Shown here: piece after piece, positions 44,362 to 54,231 of the stretch
Layout of the letters: every line of letters begins with the position of its first letter
How positions within the stretch are numbered: position 1 is the first letter of the stretch
Assembly (NCBI RefSeq): GCF_900258435.1
Contig: NZ_LT992558.1
Coordinates: 346,866 to 410,865, forward strand
DNA from: Carnobacterium divergens
GTDB lineage: Bacteria > Bacillota > Bacilli > Lactobacillales > Carnobacteriaceae
Direction: 5' to 3'
Length of the DNA stretch: 64,000 nucleotides
Notes under the pieces: model-generated
Database searches by the model: none
What the model saw: the letters and a program-made list of their open reading frames with translations, nothing else
Told to the model about the DNA's origin: nothing
Translations under genes and position numbers: made by a program

Positions 44362-45030
44362 GTGAGAAAACTAAATGTGAGTTGTCTCTTATTAACGATT
44401 TTAGGATTTGGAACCCCCGCTTTTGCCGAATCAACTGGAGTGGTTGATTTTGAAGATGATACCGATGTCATGAGCCCTGTTAATCCACTAAATCCATCGG
44501 AATTAGGAATGGAAGATCCCAATAATCCGTCTACGAATAATCCTGGACCTCTGTCACTAAACGTTGCCCCACTTCAGTTTGATTTTGGCGTAAAAACAAT
44601 GAAAGATTCTGTTTTAAGCTACTCAGCAAAGGATGTTGGAACTCAATTTATTCAAGTAACGGACAATCGAACAGATGCAAATGGATGGGTGTTGACTATT
44701 CAGCGAAATGAACTAGTATCGAAAGAAAATACAGAAATAAAAGGTGCTAAATTAACAATTCCTAAAGGAATCCTTCGGAATTCTTTACATGTACCAGCAA
44801 GCAATAGTGCCGAAGACGAACATCTAAAGACGTATAAAGTAGAAGTTTATGGTGATAATACACCAGTAACGATCTTATCAGCAGATCAAATCAACAATAA
44901 TGGAAAAGCAACAACGATAAGCGCTTGGGAAAGTTCTAAAGTACAGTTAACATTTAAAACAATAATCACTAAAAAGGGAAGCTATACGTCTACTATTAAC
45001 TGGAGTTTGTTAACAGCACCAACTAGTTGA
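44362..45030 (+). CDS. WxL-domain surface protein (cluster 1, fourth)
   Basis: 222-residue WxL protein: signal peptide (about 1-20, FGTPAFA), linker with PVNPLNPS, WxL domain with GWVLTIQ and NWSLLTAP. GTG start after AAGGAGG. The linker sequence SPVNPLNP recurs in the 54232 protein. It sits between the two DUF916 genes. Confidence 0.9.
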   Translation: MRKLNVSCLLLTILGFGTPAFAESTGVVDFEDDTDVMSPVNPLNPSELGMEDPNNPSTNNPGPLSLNVAPLQFDFGVKTMKDSVLSYSAKDVGTQFIQVTDNRTDANGWVLTIQRNELVSKENTEIKGAKLTIPKGILRNSLHVPASNSAEDEHLKTYKVEVYGDNTPVTILSADQINNNGKATTISAWESSKVQLTFKTIITKKGSYTSTINWSLLTAPTS

Positions 45031-45078
45031 ATTAGAAAATAAATTTGTTGCAAATGGACACAGTAAAGGAATGGAATC

Positions 45079-46212
45079 ATGAAAAAAATAATCAGCGCAA
45101 TGAGTTTGATCTTGTTACTACTTGGAAACAATGTTTCTGCTGAAAGTTCGGAGGAAACGGCACAACCAAAATCTGATGTCAGCTATAGCGTTAAAAAAGT
45201 AAAAGCAGCTAATGAAATTAATGAAACAAATTCTTTTTATGATCTAAGAGCAACAGTGGGTGAAAAAAAAGAAATTCAAGCGATCATAACGAACGCATCA
45301 AATCACCCAATCTTTGTAAAATCTCAAATATTTACAGCTTTTACAAATGAGAATGGCGCAATTACGTACAACGATATACCTAATCCTGTATCAAAAAGCT
45401 TGAAATTTAAACTAAGCGATTTTACAACGATTGAGTCTTCGGATAAACGAGTGGAAGTACCGCCTCATTCAGAAAAAACAGTAACATCATTGATTGATGT
45501 GCCAAATAACGCACCAGATGGTGTGATATTAGGCGCTTGGTACTTTGAAAAAGAAGATCAAGTAGTAGAAAATCACGAAGAAAAAGGGATTGGAATAGCG
45601 AATAAATACAGCTATTCACTTGCAATAAAAGTAACGGTCAATCAAGAAATTGACAAACCTGAATTGAACTTAAAAAAAATCACTACAGGATTAAGCAACT
45701 ACCGAAAAGCGATTCAAGCAACTATTGAAAATGAGTCGCCAGGAATTGTTTCAAAACTAACCATTAATGCTCAAATTTTAAATCAAAAAAATAATAAAAT
45801 TTTATACGAACGGCAACAAGAAGAAGTAACGATGGCTCCTAATTCAAGTTTTTCTTATCCTATTTTTTTAATGAATCAGGAGATGAAAGCTGGGGATTAC
45901 ATTTTAAATATAGAAGCGACCACTGAAGACCCAAAATGGCCAAGTCAAAACTGGAGCTGGAGTCAAACCTTTCGCATTACTAAAGAAAAAGCACAGCAAA
46001 TAAATCAGGAAGCACTAAATGACAATGTCTCAGCAAAACAAAATAAGGATGTACTTATTGTTGGTATTTTGTTTCTTAGCCTAAGTGTCGTAGTAATATT
46101 GTTCTTAATAATAAAAAAGAAATATAAGAAAAAAAAGAAAGTCAGAAAAATCATTAAACGAACTAAAATGAAAAAAGAGTCACTAGATAAGAATAAAGGA
46201 ATAGGTTGGTGA
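45079..46212 (+). CDS. WxL-interacting protein with DUF916/DUF3324 domains, second copy
   Basis: 377-residue paralogue of the 43213 protein: signal peptide, DUF916 (SFYDLRATVGEKKEI), DUF3324 (NKYSYSLAIKVT, TMAPNSSFSYP), one C-terminal helix (about 325-347) and a basic tail. Two such tethers in one cluster may pair with different WxL proteins. AAGGAAT precedes the ATG. The TGA stop overlaps the next start as GTGA. Confidence 0.92.
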   Translation: MKKIISAMSLILLLLGNNVSAESSEETAQPKSDVSYSVKKVKAANEINETNSFYDLRATVGEKKEIQAIITNASNHPIFVKSQIFTAFTNENGAITYNDIPNPVSKSLKFKLSDFTTIESSDKRVEVPPHSEKTVTSLIDVPNNAPDGVILGAWYFEKEDQVVENHEEKGIGIANKYSYSLAIKVTVNQEIDKPELNLKKITTGLSNYRKAIQATIENESPGIVSKLTINAQILNQKNNKILYERQQEEVTMAPNSSFSYPIFLMNQEMKAGDYILNIEATTEDPKWPSQNWSWSQTFRITKEKAQQINQEALNDNVSAKQNKDVLIVGILFLSLSVVVILFLIIKKKYKKKKKVRKIIKRTKMKKESLDKNKGIGW

Positions 46213-48473
46213 AACATTTGAATAAATATATAAGAAAACTTCTTTTTGTTGTGGGTCTCACCTTAATCGGATGGCACTATTGTCCACTAAATGTATCTGC
46301 TGAAATTAGTCAAGAATCTCTAGTAGATAGACCTCAACCAACATCAGATAAGGTAACAGACATAAATCTGTTAACTAAGTATAATTTATTAAAAGGTAGT
46401 AAATTCAGAGCGTATTTTTATGATAAGTGGTGGGAATACGGAAGCATAGATCAAGACAATAATATATTAAATCGGAGTTATCAGCCTTTAGGGAGTCTGA
46501 AAAAATTTGATGACATATCATTTAGCTTTATGGTAAATGGAAACAGTAAGATGTTAATGGTAGCTCGTACTTTTCTGGTCAAGCCAGGTCATGAATATCA
46601 AGTTAGTTATTCTCTTAAGAATGCGTCTTATGACCCTTTATATCCTCTAACTCTTAACATGGCTATTGTTCCAGGAAGTACTTTTGGAGGAATACCCTAT
46701 AAAACCTTGCCAAATACGTTTGATACTATGATGTATCAAAATTTTAAGGTGGATATTGAGACTGCTAAGGAAGCCTCATACACAGTAAATATGGATTCAA
46801 TACAAGTCTATCAGGGCATTATCAGTACAAATACTACAATCATTGATCTAAATCAAAATATTATTGAAGCTAGAAGGGATGTTGAAAAGCTATTTACTGA
46901 CAATACCTATACAAAATTAAAAGAATTTGTAACGCAAAAAGAATTGGATAGCGTGAAAAAAACTGTTGATTTAGTGGTGAATTCAACCGAAAGAACGTTT
47001 CTACTTCAATATACAGAGTTAGCACAAAAATTTTTAGATGATGTACAAATGACGTTAACAACAACAGAGATAAATGACAATATAGAAAGCCTAAACAATA
47101 AAGAGGTTAAAGGAACAACTTACCCACATGCCTATGTCCGGATTACAGGAAAAACTAGCTTACCTACCGCCAGTCTACTTTCACCATTTAAAGATGATCC
47201 TAAAAATTTTACAATCCAAGCAGATGAACTTGGCAATTATACAGTAAGATTAGAAAATGATGAACATTTTATTGCAGGTGAAAAAATTGTTGTTGAAGCC
47301 AATAGACATGGCAAACAAGCAATTGAAAATGTAGTAGTTAAAGATAAAACGCCACCCAAAGGAGAAGCAAAATCCATTCATAGTATTTTAAAAGATGCGA
47401 TTCCAACACCTGACAAATTTGTGACAGACTTAAATGATTCCAACCCTAATAATAAAAAAATTACAGCTGAGTACTCAACGAAAAATAATAGCGATCAACT
47501 GCAACAAATGATGCAAAAAAGTGGGACGTATACGGTTTATGTGATGATTAAAGATGAAGCATCTAATAGTACTGAAATTCAATCAGAATTAATTGTTTAT
47601 GATTCAAATTCACTATTAGAGAGCACCGATTTTCAAATGGATCAAGAAGAACTATTAAGTTTTTCCAATGAAGAAATGGCCAATCATTTTTTAAGAAGCA
47701 GTCAAACGCAAGCCTATCTAATCAAAGATACCAATAAAATTGATTTAACAGATAAACTTCAACTTAGAGGTTTAGATACCTTTAAAAAAGAGTTGGGATC
47801 TTATACCTTGAGTTATTTTTTATCTAAAGAAGACAGCGGTTTAACGATAGATTTAACAAGTGAATTTATAGTAACGGTTACACAACCTGACGCGAGTAAG
47901 CCAGTAGAACCTACTAATCCGCAACCAGAGACAAGTGTTGACGCTGAAAATGAGGGGACAGGAAATAAAGGATATCTTCGAATGGACTATGCTCCATCAA
48001 TTTTTGACTTCGGTAAATTAAAAACCTCCTTTTTAAATAAGACGTATCAAGCAAAACAGCCTTTGTCTGTTTCTGGGAAACCGCTAACTAGACAATGGGT
48101 ACAAGTATCTGATACTAGGTCAAGTAGCAATGGGTGGACGCTAAGCGTACATCAAAGCACTCCGTTTGTGGGGTCTGATGGCTCAACTTTGAAAGGCGCA
48201 ATATTAAGGATTCCTAAGGGAACAATTTACAACACACTATCAAATGAAATCCCTGTTAGTGATACTAGTATAATTAGTCATGAAATCAGTCTTAGTGAGA
48301 CACCAACAGCCATTTTAGCAACGCCAAAAAACAAGAATAGAGGGAAAAAAATAACAACTAATGTTTGGAATCCTTCACAAGTTACCTTGTATGTACCTAG
48401 TGGCAGCGCAAAAAATAAAGTTCATTACCAAACAACGGTTAATTGGTCACTAATGACTGATGTTCCAAATTAA
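46209..48473 (+). CDS. Large WxL-domain surface protein (cluster 1)
   Basis: 754-residue exported protein ending in a WxL domain (about 570-754; GWTLSVHQ and NWSLMTDVP). The N-terminal part (about 40-250) is a probable beta-sandwich domain, the middle (about 290-380) contains a bacterial Ig-like/Ca-binding-type module (GNYTVRLENDEHF), followed by a further module and a Pro linker (PVEPTNPQPE). GTG 46209 overlaps the preceding stop, and AAAGGA lies 8 nt upstream; TTG 46206 is the alternative. It is probably the main ligand-binding component of the cluster. Confidence 0.88.
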   Translation: MKHLNKYIRKLLFVVGLTLIGWHYCPLNVSAEISQESLVDRPQPTSDKVTDINLLTKYNLLKGSKFRAYFYDKWWEYGSIDQDNNILNRSYQPLGSLKKFDDISFSFMVNGNSKMLMVARTFLVKPGHEYQVSYSLKNASYDPLYPLTLNMAIVPGSTFGGIPYKTLPNTFDTMMYQNFKVDIETAKEASYTVNMDSIQVYQGIISTNTTIIDLNQNIIEARRDVEKLFTDNTYTKLKEFVTQKELDSVKKTVDLVVNSTERTFLLQYTELAQKFLDDVQMTLTTTEINDNIESLNNKEVKGTTYPHAYVRITGKTSLPTASLLSPFKDDPKNFTIQADELGNYTVRLENDEHFIAGEKIVVEANRHGKQAIENVVVKDKTPPKGEAKSIHSILKDAIPTPDKFVTDLNDSNPNNKKITAEYSTKNNSDQLQQMMQKSGTYTVYVMIKDEASNSTEIQSELIVYDSNSLLESTDFQMDQEELLSFSNEEMANHFLRSSQTQAYLIKDTNKIDLTDKLQLRGLDTFKKELGSYTLSYFLSKEDSGLTIDLTSEFIVTVTQPDASKPVEPTNPQPETSVDAENEGTGNKGYLRMDYAPSIFDFGKLKTSFLNKTYQAKQPLSVSGKPLTRQWVQVSDTRSSSNGWTLSVHQSTPFVGSDGSTLKGAILRIPKGTIYNTLSNEIPVSDTSIISHEISLSETPTAILATPKNKNRGKKITTNVWNPSQVTLYVPSGSAKNKVHYQTTVNWSLMTDVPN

Positions 48474-48529
48474 ATTTTTAAAAGATCACAAAAAATTATG
48501 AACAAAAAATGAGAATCTTCTGGAACTTA

Positions 48530-48558
48530 TAGATAACAATAGAAAAAAATGATATACT
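48530..48558 (+). promoter_or_regulatory. Promoter of the ATPase leader RNA
   Basis: TAGATA (48530-48535), 17 bp, TATACT (48553-48558) with TGA in front (extended -10). It precedes the structured leader at 48587-48656. Confidence 0.6.
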
Positions 48559-48586
48559 GATTAAACAGTTAAATACAAATTAGGTT

Positions 48587-48656
48587 GGGCGCAAGCTTTC
48601 AAGATCTAGTTCTCCAAGGGTGAGGAGAACATCTTGAAGGCGTGCGCTCTTTTTTG
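48587..48656 (+). ncRNA. Self-terminating structured leader of the P-type ATPase gene
   Basis: A three-part stacked hairpin: outer stem GGGCGCA / TGCGCTC, middle stem TTCAAGAT / ATCTTGAA, apical stem GTTCTCC / GGAGAAC with loop AAGGGTGA, followed by T6. It stands between a good promoter and the ATPase gene, so it can end transcription early: a riboswitch or attenuator, or an independent small RNA. The yybP-ykoY core expected before Mn/Ca ATPases (GGGGAGUAG) was not found. Confidence 0.6.
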
Positions 48657-48698
48657 TATTTATTTTGAAAACTAACAGAAGCAGAAGGGAATGGTTGA

Positions 48699-51464
48699 AT
48701 GAAATTTTACAACAAGGAGAGCCAAGAGGTACTAAATGAATTTAAAGTGTCTATAACAGAAGGATTAACAGATACTGTTGTGGAATCAAATAGAGAGCGT
48801 TTCGGAGCAAATAAATTAAACGAAGAAAAATCAGATCCCTATTGGAAAATCTATTTACGCAGTTTTAAAGAGCCAATTGTGATTGTTTTAATGGGTGCAA
48901 TTTTATTGTCTTTTTTCAGTGCCTATTACGATTTTCAAATTAAGGGTGATGTAAAACACGGAACAGAAGCTCTTTATGAAGGAACGGCAATTTTAATTTT
49001 GATTATCATTAATGCGACCCTGTCTTTTTGGCAAGAAATTAGTGCTAAAAAAAGTTTAGATGCGTTAAAACAACTTTCCAATCGTCAAGTCGCTCTTTTA
49101 CGAAATGGCAATTGGGGACGCTATGATTCAGTCGACCTTGTGCCGGGAGATATCGTAAAGGTAAACGTTGGTGATTTTATTGAAGCAGATATCAGATGGA
49201 TTGATACGTCAGAACTACAGGTGATTGAATCGCATTTAACAGGCGAAGCAGATGCCATTCAAAAGGACAGTCAAGTGCTTGAAGGAGAGATTGGTGTTGG
49301 CGATCAACGAAACATGGGGTTCTCAGGATCAACAGTTTCAAATGGTAGTGGAATTGGGATTGTTGTTGCAACCGGTCAAAAAACCGAATTAGGAAAAATT
49401 GCTGAGCTACTTCAAAATGTTGAGTCAAAACCTTCACCATTGCAACACACAGTTGGAAAATTGACGAAATCGTTAATGTTGATTTCTGGTTTAGTCGTTG
49501 TGTTCACCTTAATTGTTGGAATGATTCAATCCTATCAAGCAACAGGGGCATTAACCTTTTCCGCAATTGGCGGGGTGTTGTCTACTTCAATTGCTTTAGC
49601 AGTAGCCTCTATTCCAGATGCATTGCCAGCGGTGTTATCCATCGTTTTAACCATCGGTGCCAGCAAGATGGCTAAAAACAAAGGGTTAATTAAATCACTA
49701 AACAGCGTTGAGACGCTAGGCGCAACTTCTTATGTTTGTTCCGATAAAACAGGAACGTTAACGAAAAATGAAATGACCGTGACGCAATTCTTTGCCAACG
49801 GTGACGCATACTTTGTTACAGGCAAAGGGTATTCACCAGAAGGTAAAATTATCAGTGACAATCCAGATACGAATGCCTACCAATCATTTATGAAAGGTGC
49901 TGTTCTATGTAATGAAGCCGAGGTAAAATTGGTAGAGCAACAATACAAGCCTTTTGGAAATCCAACAGAAGTAGCTTTAGTGGTTTTAGGAGAGAAAGCC
50001 GGAATTACCAAAAAGGACATCCTTGAAAAGGGCAGTGAGATTTACCGTGTTCTACCGTTTACAAGTAGCCGAAAAATGATGAGTATTATTGTAAAAGAAG
50101 ACGACCAGTATAAGCTTTATACCAAAGGAGCACCAGATGTATTGGTTGAAAAAAGCGCCTATATTTTACATGAAAATGAACGCGTTGAAACCTCTCTTTT
50201 AATTAAAAAGTTAGAAGAAACAACCTTGAATTTTGCTAAAGAGGCATTAAGAACGCTTGCCGTAGCGGAAAAAGTTTTAACCAAAGAAGAAGCAACCAAT
50301 GGAACGGTGGAAGAATTAGAAGTAGGCTTTACTGTGACCGGTATAGCCGGGATTATTGACCCGCCAAGAGAAGAAGTCAGAGAATCTGTTCAGCAATTGA
50401 AGGAAGCTTCAGTTAAGGTTGTGATGATTACTGGGGACCATGAAGCAACTGCTAAAGCGATTGCCTATGATTTAACCATTATTGACTCGTTGGACGCGCC
50501 TTCAATCAAAGGGTCAGCAATTGAAAAAATGACCGATGAAGAGTTATTTGAAGTTGTCAAAGAAACACAAGTTTATGCTCGTGTTTCACCAGAACACAAA
50601 CAACGAATTGTCGAACAGTTGCAAAAACACGGTGAAATCGTTGCAATGACGGGAGACGGAGTGAATGATGCGCCTGCACTAAGAGCCGCGGATATTGGCA
50701 TTGCAATGGGGATAGCAGGAACAGAAGTGACGAAGGACTCTGCTGATTTGATTTTACTAGACGATAAGTTTACGACGATCCAAAAAACAGTTGAAAGTGG
50801 ACGAACCATTTATGCCAATATTAAAAACTTTATGCGTCATGAGTTGACAACAAACGTAGCAGAAGTGTTATCTTTATTAATTGGCCTGCTTTTCTTCACA
50901 AAAGGGATGGGACAAGTTCCAGCGTCAACACCGACTTTAACAGCTTTAATGATTCTTTGGGTAAATATGGTCAGTGACGCTGTTCCATCATTTTCACTAG
51001 GATATGATGTGGCAGAATCAGATATTATGAGTGAGAAACCACGTAATCCAAAAGAGTCAGTCTTAGCAAATTACACATGGTCTCGTGTGTTGATTCGAGG
51101 AACGGTAATGGGATTAATGGTATACGCAGCCTTTATCTTGGCAGCAAAAAATGGAATGAGTAGCAATCAAGCCCAAACCGTTGCCTTTTTAACCCTAGTA
51201 TATGGGCAATTATGGCACGTTTTTGATGCCCGTAGCTCTAAAACATTATTTAGAAGAAATCCATTCCAAAATAAACCTTTAGTCGCAGCCGTTTTATTTG
51301 CTGGAATTAGTTCGTATCTTGTAACGATTATTCCATTTTTCAATACAGTGATGGGCACAGCACCATTATCATTAAATGTTTATCTTTTATTGCTAGTTGT
51401 TCCCGCAATTCCGACGTTCATTTTATCAGGATTAAAAGAATTGTTTGGCATTAAAATCTGGTAA
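48699..51464 (+). CDS. P2-type cation-transporting ATPase (Ca/Mn-type)
   Basis: 921-residue P-type ATPase: N-terminal cation-ATPase domain, TGEA actuator loop, phosphorylated D349 in CSDKTGTLTKNE, MTGDGVNDAP hinge and ten expected helices. The helix-4 ion site reads SIPDALPAVL where Ca pumps have PEGLP, so the usual Glu is Asp/Ala; helix 6 reads WVNMVSDAVPSFSLG. The ion is therefore uncertain: Ca2+ or Mn2+ efflux, as for lactococcal YoaB-type pumps. AGAAGGG precedes the ATG. The leader RNA upstream suggests metal-responsive control. Confidence 0.88.
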   Translation: MKFYNKESQEVLNEFKVSITEGLTDTVVESNRERFGANKLNEEKSDPYWKIYLRSFKEPIVIVLMGAILLSFFSAYYDFQIKGDVKHGTEALYEGTAILILIIINATLSFWQEISAKKSLDALKQLSNRQVALLRNGNWGRYDSVDLVPGDIVKVNVGDFIEADIRWIDTSELQVIESHLTGEADAIQKDSQVLEGEIGVGDQRNMGFSGSTVSNGSGIGIVVATGQKTELGKIAELLQNVESKPSPLQHTVGKLTKSLMLISGLVVVFTLIVGMIQSYQATGALTFSAIGGVLSTSIALAVASIPDALPAVLSIVLTIGASKMAKNKGLIKSLNSVETLGATSYVCSDKTGTLTKNEMTVTQFFANGDAYFVTGKGYSPEGKIISDNPDTNAYQSFMKGAVLCNEAEVKLVEQQYKPFGNPTEVALVVLGEKAGITKKDILEKGSEIYRVLPFTSSRKMMSIIVKEDDQYKLYTKGAPDVLVEKSAYILHENERVETSLLIKKLEETTLNFAKEALRTLAVAEKVLTKEEATNGTVEELEVGFTVTGIAGIIDPPREEVRESVQQLKEASVKVVMITGDHEATAKAIAYDLTIIDSLDAPSIKGSAIEKMTDEELFEVVKETQVYARVSPEHKQRIVEQLQKHGEIVAMTGDGVNDAPALRAADIGIAMGIAGTEVTKDSADLILLDDKFTTIQKTVESGRTIYANIKNFMRHELTTNVAEVLSLLIGLLFFTKGMGQVPASTPTLTALMILWVNMVSDAVPSFSLGYDVAESDIMSEKPRNPKESVLANYTWSRVLIRGTVMGLMVYAAFILAAKNGMSSNQAQTVAFLTLVYGQLWHVFDARSSKTLFRRNPFQNKPLVAAVLFAGISSYLVTIIPFFNTVMGTAPLSLNVYLLLLVVPAIPTFILSGLKELFGIKIW

Positions 51465-51468
51465 AACA

Positions 51469-51499
51469 AAAACCATCTATTTTGAATAGATGGTTTTTT
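51469..51499 (+). terminator. Intrinsic terminator after the P2-type ATPase
   Basis: AAAACCATCTATT / AATAGATGGTTTT stem with a 3-nt loop and T-rich tail. Confidence 0.9.
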
Positions 51500-51654
51500 A
51501 TTTAAGCTAAAATTGTTCATTGTATGAGACTAAGAATCGTTTTCATTTAGGGGTTTCTCTTCGCTTTTCTTATTTTTCGATGGTATGCTTTCACTAGGAA
51601 AGAGAACGAGTTTTGATTTAAGTTCAATTAATTTGTTAAAGGAAGAATGCGCCT

Positions 51655-53463
51655 ATGAGAAATGATAAAAAATTGTATTTGGTATTAAGTGTGGGAATTA
51701 TTGCTCTGATTTTAGAATTTTTGTTTCAGCAAAATAATCTCGCGCAAGGATTAATAACAATCGCTGGCGTGGTCATGTCAGGAGTGATGTTTGTTGGAAT
51801 GGTTAAAACGTTACGTTCAGGGAGTTATGGAGTAGATATTTTAGCGATCACAGCTATTATTGCTACACTAGCAGTTGGAGAATACTGGGCAAGCTTGATT
51901 ATCCTCATTATGCTGACCGGTGGGGATTCACTGGAAGATTATGCAGCTAAAAAAGCGCGGAGCGAGCTAAAATCGTTATTAGATAATTCTCCGCAAATTG
52001 CGCATAAATACGAAGGAGATCAACTTGTTGAACTTCCTGTTGAAAACGTTAAGGTAAAGGACGTTCTAGTTGTTAAACCTGGGGAAGTCGTTCCAGTTGA
52101 TGGTACGGTGCTATCTGGACAATCGCTATTTGATGAAGCCTCATTAACGGGTGAGTCAAAACCTGTCAACAAACAAGCAGGAGATTTGTTAATGTCTGGT
52201 TCAATAAATGGCGACGGAGCCATTACGATGACAGTGGACAAAGTAGCAGCAGATAGCCAATTCCAACACATTGTTCGACTCGTAAAAGAATCAGAGCAAC
52301 AACCTGCTCATTTTGTTCGATTAGCAGACCGATACGCCGTTCCATTTACAATTGTTGCGTATTTAATTGCTGGAATTGCGTGGTACATTTCAAAAGATCC
52401 GAAACGTTTTGCTGAAGTTTTAGTCGTAGCCTCACCATGTCCGTTGATTTTAGCAGCTCCAATTGCGATGGTTTCTGGAATGAGCCGTTCTAGTAGAAAC
52501 GGAATCATTATTAAGACGGGTACAACGATTGAGAAATTAGCAACGGCTAAATCCATTGCATTTGATAAAACAGGAACGCTCACCAACGGTGTGTTATCTG
52601 TTGACCAAATTCGATCCACTGGAACGATAGCAAATGACAAGATGGTCTTGCTTGCAGCGAGCGCGGAGCAACAATCAGGCCATATTCTGGCAAAATCATT
52701 GATGACCTACGTTGGCAATCAGAATTTATTAAAAGCAAGTGGAATTGAAGAGTCCGTTGGAAATGGGGTTACAGCGGAAGTAGAAGGCCAAGAAATAAAA
52801 GTTGGGAAATTAACTTTTGTTGCACCCAATCAAACACCAGAAGGCATCAAACAAACAGCTTTATTTATTTCAGTTAACAACCAATATGCGGGTTTTATTA
52901 CTTTTACAGATACCATTAGAAGTGAGGCTAAAGAAACAATTAGTCAATTGAAAGCAGAAGGTTTGACCAAACTGATGATGCTAACCGGTGATCAAAAAGA
53001 TGTTGCGGTTACAATTGCCAAAGAAGTAGGGATTACAGAAGTTAAAGCAGAATGTTTACCAGGTGATAAAATTTCAGCATTGAAAGAAATACCTGATTCA
53101 GAGCGTCCAATTATAATGGTGGGAGACGGAGTCAATGACGCGCCTTCACTGACTATTGCAGATATCGGAATTGCAATGGGAGCACATGGGTCAACTGCTG
53201 CAAGTGAATCTGCTGATGTAGTTGTCCTAAAGGATGATCTAAGCAAAGTTAGTACCGTGATTCAATTATCAAAAGATACAATGAAAATTGCCAAAGAATC
53301 CGTTCTATTAGGTATTTTAATTTGCACCATTTTAATGTTGGTTGCAAGTACAGGGGTTATCCCAGCATTGCTAGGAGCAGCGTTGCAAGAAGTGGTTGAT
53401 GTTGTTTCAATTTTCTCTGCACTTCGGGCACGGAAAGACCGAAAAAGAAAACGTATAAATTAA
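51655..53463 (+). CDS. P1B-type heavy-metal ATPase with SPC motif
   Basis: 602-residue metal efflux ATPase. Parts: membrane helices, TGES actuator loop, SPC motif at S260-P-C262 (SPCPLILAAP), D304 of DKTGTLTNG, GDGVNDAP. The membrane motif is SPC, not the CPC of Cu/Zn/Cd pumps, placing it in the P1B-4 group (Co2+/Fe2+, such as CoaT/PfeT). There is no N-terminal CxxC metal-binding domain, typical of that group. The segment AAFK-style His tail is absent. AAAGGAAG precedes the ATG. Confidence 0.85.
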   Translation: MRNDKKLYLVLSVGIIALILEFLFQQNNLAQGLITIAGVVMSGVMFVGMVKTLRSGSYGVDILAITAIIATLAVGEYWASLIILIMLTGGDSLEDYAAKKARSELKSLLDNSPQIAHKYEGDQLVELPVENVKVKDVLVVKPGEVVPVDGTVLSGQSLFDEASLTGESKPVNKQAGDLLMSGSINGDGAITMTVDKVAADSQFQHIVRLVKESEQQPAHFVRLADRYAVPFTIVAYLIAGIAWYISKDPKRFAEVLVVASPCPLILAAPIAMVSGMSRSSRNGIIIKTGTTIEKLATAKSIAFDKTGTLTNGVLSVDQIRSTGTIANDKMVLLAASAEQQSGHILAKSLMTYVGNQNLLKASGIEESVGNGVTAEVEGQEIKVGKLTFVAPNQTPEGIKQTALFISVNNQYAGFITFTDTIRSEAKETISQLKAEGLTKLMMLTGDQKDVAVTIAKEVGITEVKAECLPGDKISALKEIPDSERPIIMVGDGVNDAPSLTIADIGIAMGAHGSTAASESADVVVLKDDLSKVSTVIQLSKDTMKIAKESVLLGILICTILMLVASTGVIPALLGAALQEVVDVVSIFSALRARKDRKRKRIN

Positions 53464-53465
53464 CA

Positions 53466-53499
53466 AAACCCCATCCTTTTTATTTAGGATGGGGTTTTT
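53466..53499. terminator. Terminator after the P1B ATPase
   Basis: AAAACCCCATCCT / AGGATGGGGTTTT stem with A and T tails, between convergent genes. Confidence 0.9.
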
Positions 53500-53526
53500 A
53501 ACCAGTAGATAAAATAAGTATGAGGG

Positions 53527-54096
53527 TTACTTTGTTTTCAATGGAATGTTATTTTTTTCAAGATACCGATAGACAGTTGATCGAGAAATTTGAGCGGTTC
53601 GAGAAATTTTAGCAATGGACATATTTGTGTTTACATACAAATCCAGAACCAATTCAATATTCTTATTAATGGGTGGACGGCCAAGTTGCTTCCCGTTATT
53701 TCGAGCAGCATTTAATCCGGAAATGACGCGCTCGCTGATTAATTCAGCTTCCATTTCAGCAAAAGCGCTCATAATAGTGAAAAAGAATCGACCCATTGAC
53801 GTAGTAGTGTCAATGTTATTTTGAATACTAATAAAATGAATATTCCGCTGTTTAAACTCTTCCATCAAAATCAAGAGGTGTTTCGTACCTCGAGATAAAC
53901 GATCCAACTTGAAAATAACAAACGTATCCCCTGATTGCAATTCATTAAGTACCTTGTTCAGCTCCGCTCTTTTTTCGTTCCTACCGCTTTCTGTTTCGGT
54001 ATAAATACGGTCACATCCATAATGTTTCAGTGCAGCTAACTGAGAATCCAGTTGTTGATAATGTGTGCTGACGCGAGCATAACCTAGTATAGCCAA
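53527..54096 (-). CDS. Serine recombinase (resolvase/invertase family)
   Basis: 189-residue small serine recombinase: catalytic S10 in GYARVST, downstream conserved IFKLDRLSRG, FAEMEAELISER, and a C-terminal helix-turn-helix (SIAKISRTAQISRSTVYRYL). TTG start after AGGAGGAA. Members act as transposon resolvases or invertases. No transposase is near, so it is either a stray from a mobile unit or a local switch. It sits between the two WxL clusters, with an inverted repeat (54115-54152) directly upstream that could be its binding site. Confidence 0.92.
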   Translation of the reverse strand: MAILGYARVSTHYQQLDSQLAALKHYGCDRIYTETESGRNEKRAELNKVLNELQSGDTFVIFKLDRLSRGTKHLLILMEEFKQRNIHFISIQNNIDTTTSMGRFFFTIMSAFAEMEAELISERVISGLNAARNNGKQLGRPPINKNIELVLDLYVNTNMSIAKISRTAQISRSTVYRYLEKNNIPLKTK

Positions 54097-54114
54097 AAAA
54101 ATTCCTCCTAAAAG

Positions 54115-54152
54115 TAATGAACTAATCCTATCATAATCGAGTTAGTTCATTA
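54115..54152. repeat. Inverted repeat upstream of the serine recombinase
   Basis: TAATGAACTAA (54115-54125) and TTAGTTCATTA (54142-54152) form perfect 11-bp arms around a 16-bp centre. The repeat lies 19 bp before the recombinase start and overlaps its promoter region, as expected for an autoregulatory or crossover (res-like) site. Confidence 0.7.
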
Positions 54153-54231
54153 TTTAAAGAAAAAAGGAAGTGTTTTTTTAAGAAATTTTCGTTGTTATAA
54201 AAAGAAAAAAATTAAAACGGAAAAATAAACG

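Noticed and set aside
48587..48656. yybP-ykoY (manganese) riboswitch
   Set aside because: Expected from the downstream ATPase, but the conserved GGGGAGUAG and GCAAGACC cores are not visible; kept only as an unclassified leader.
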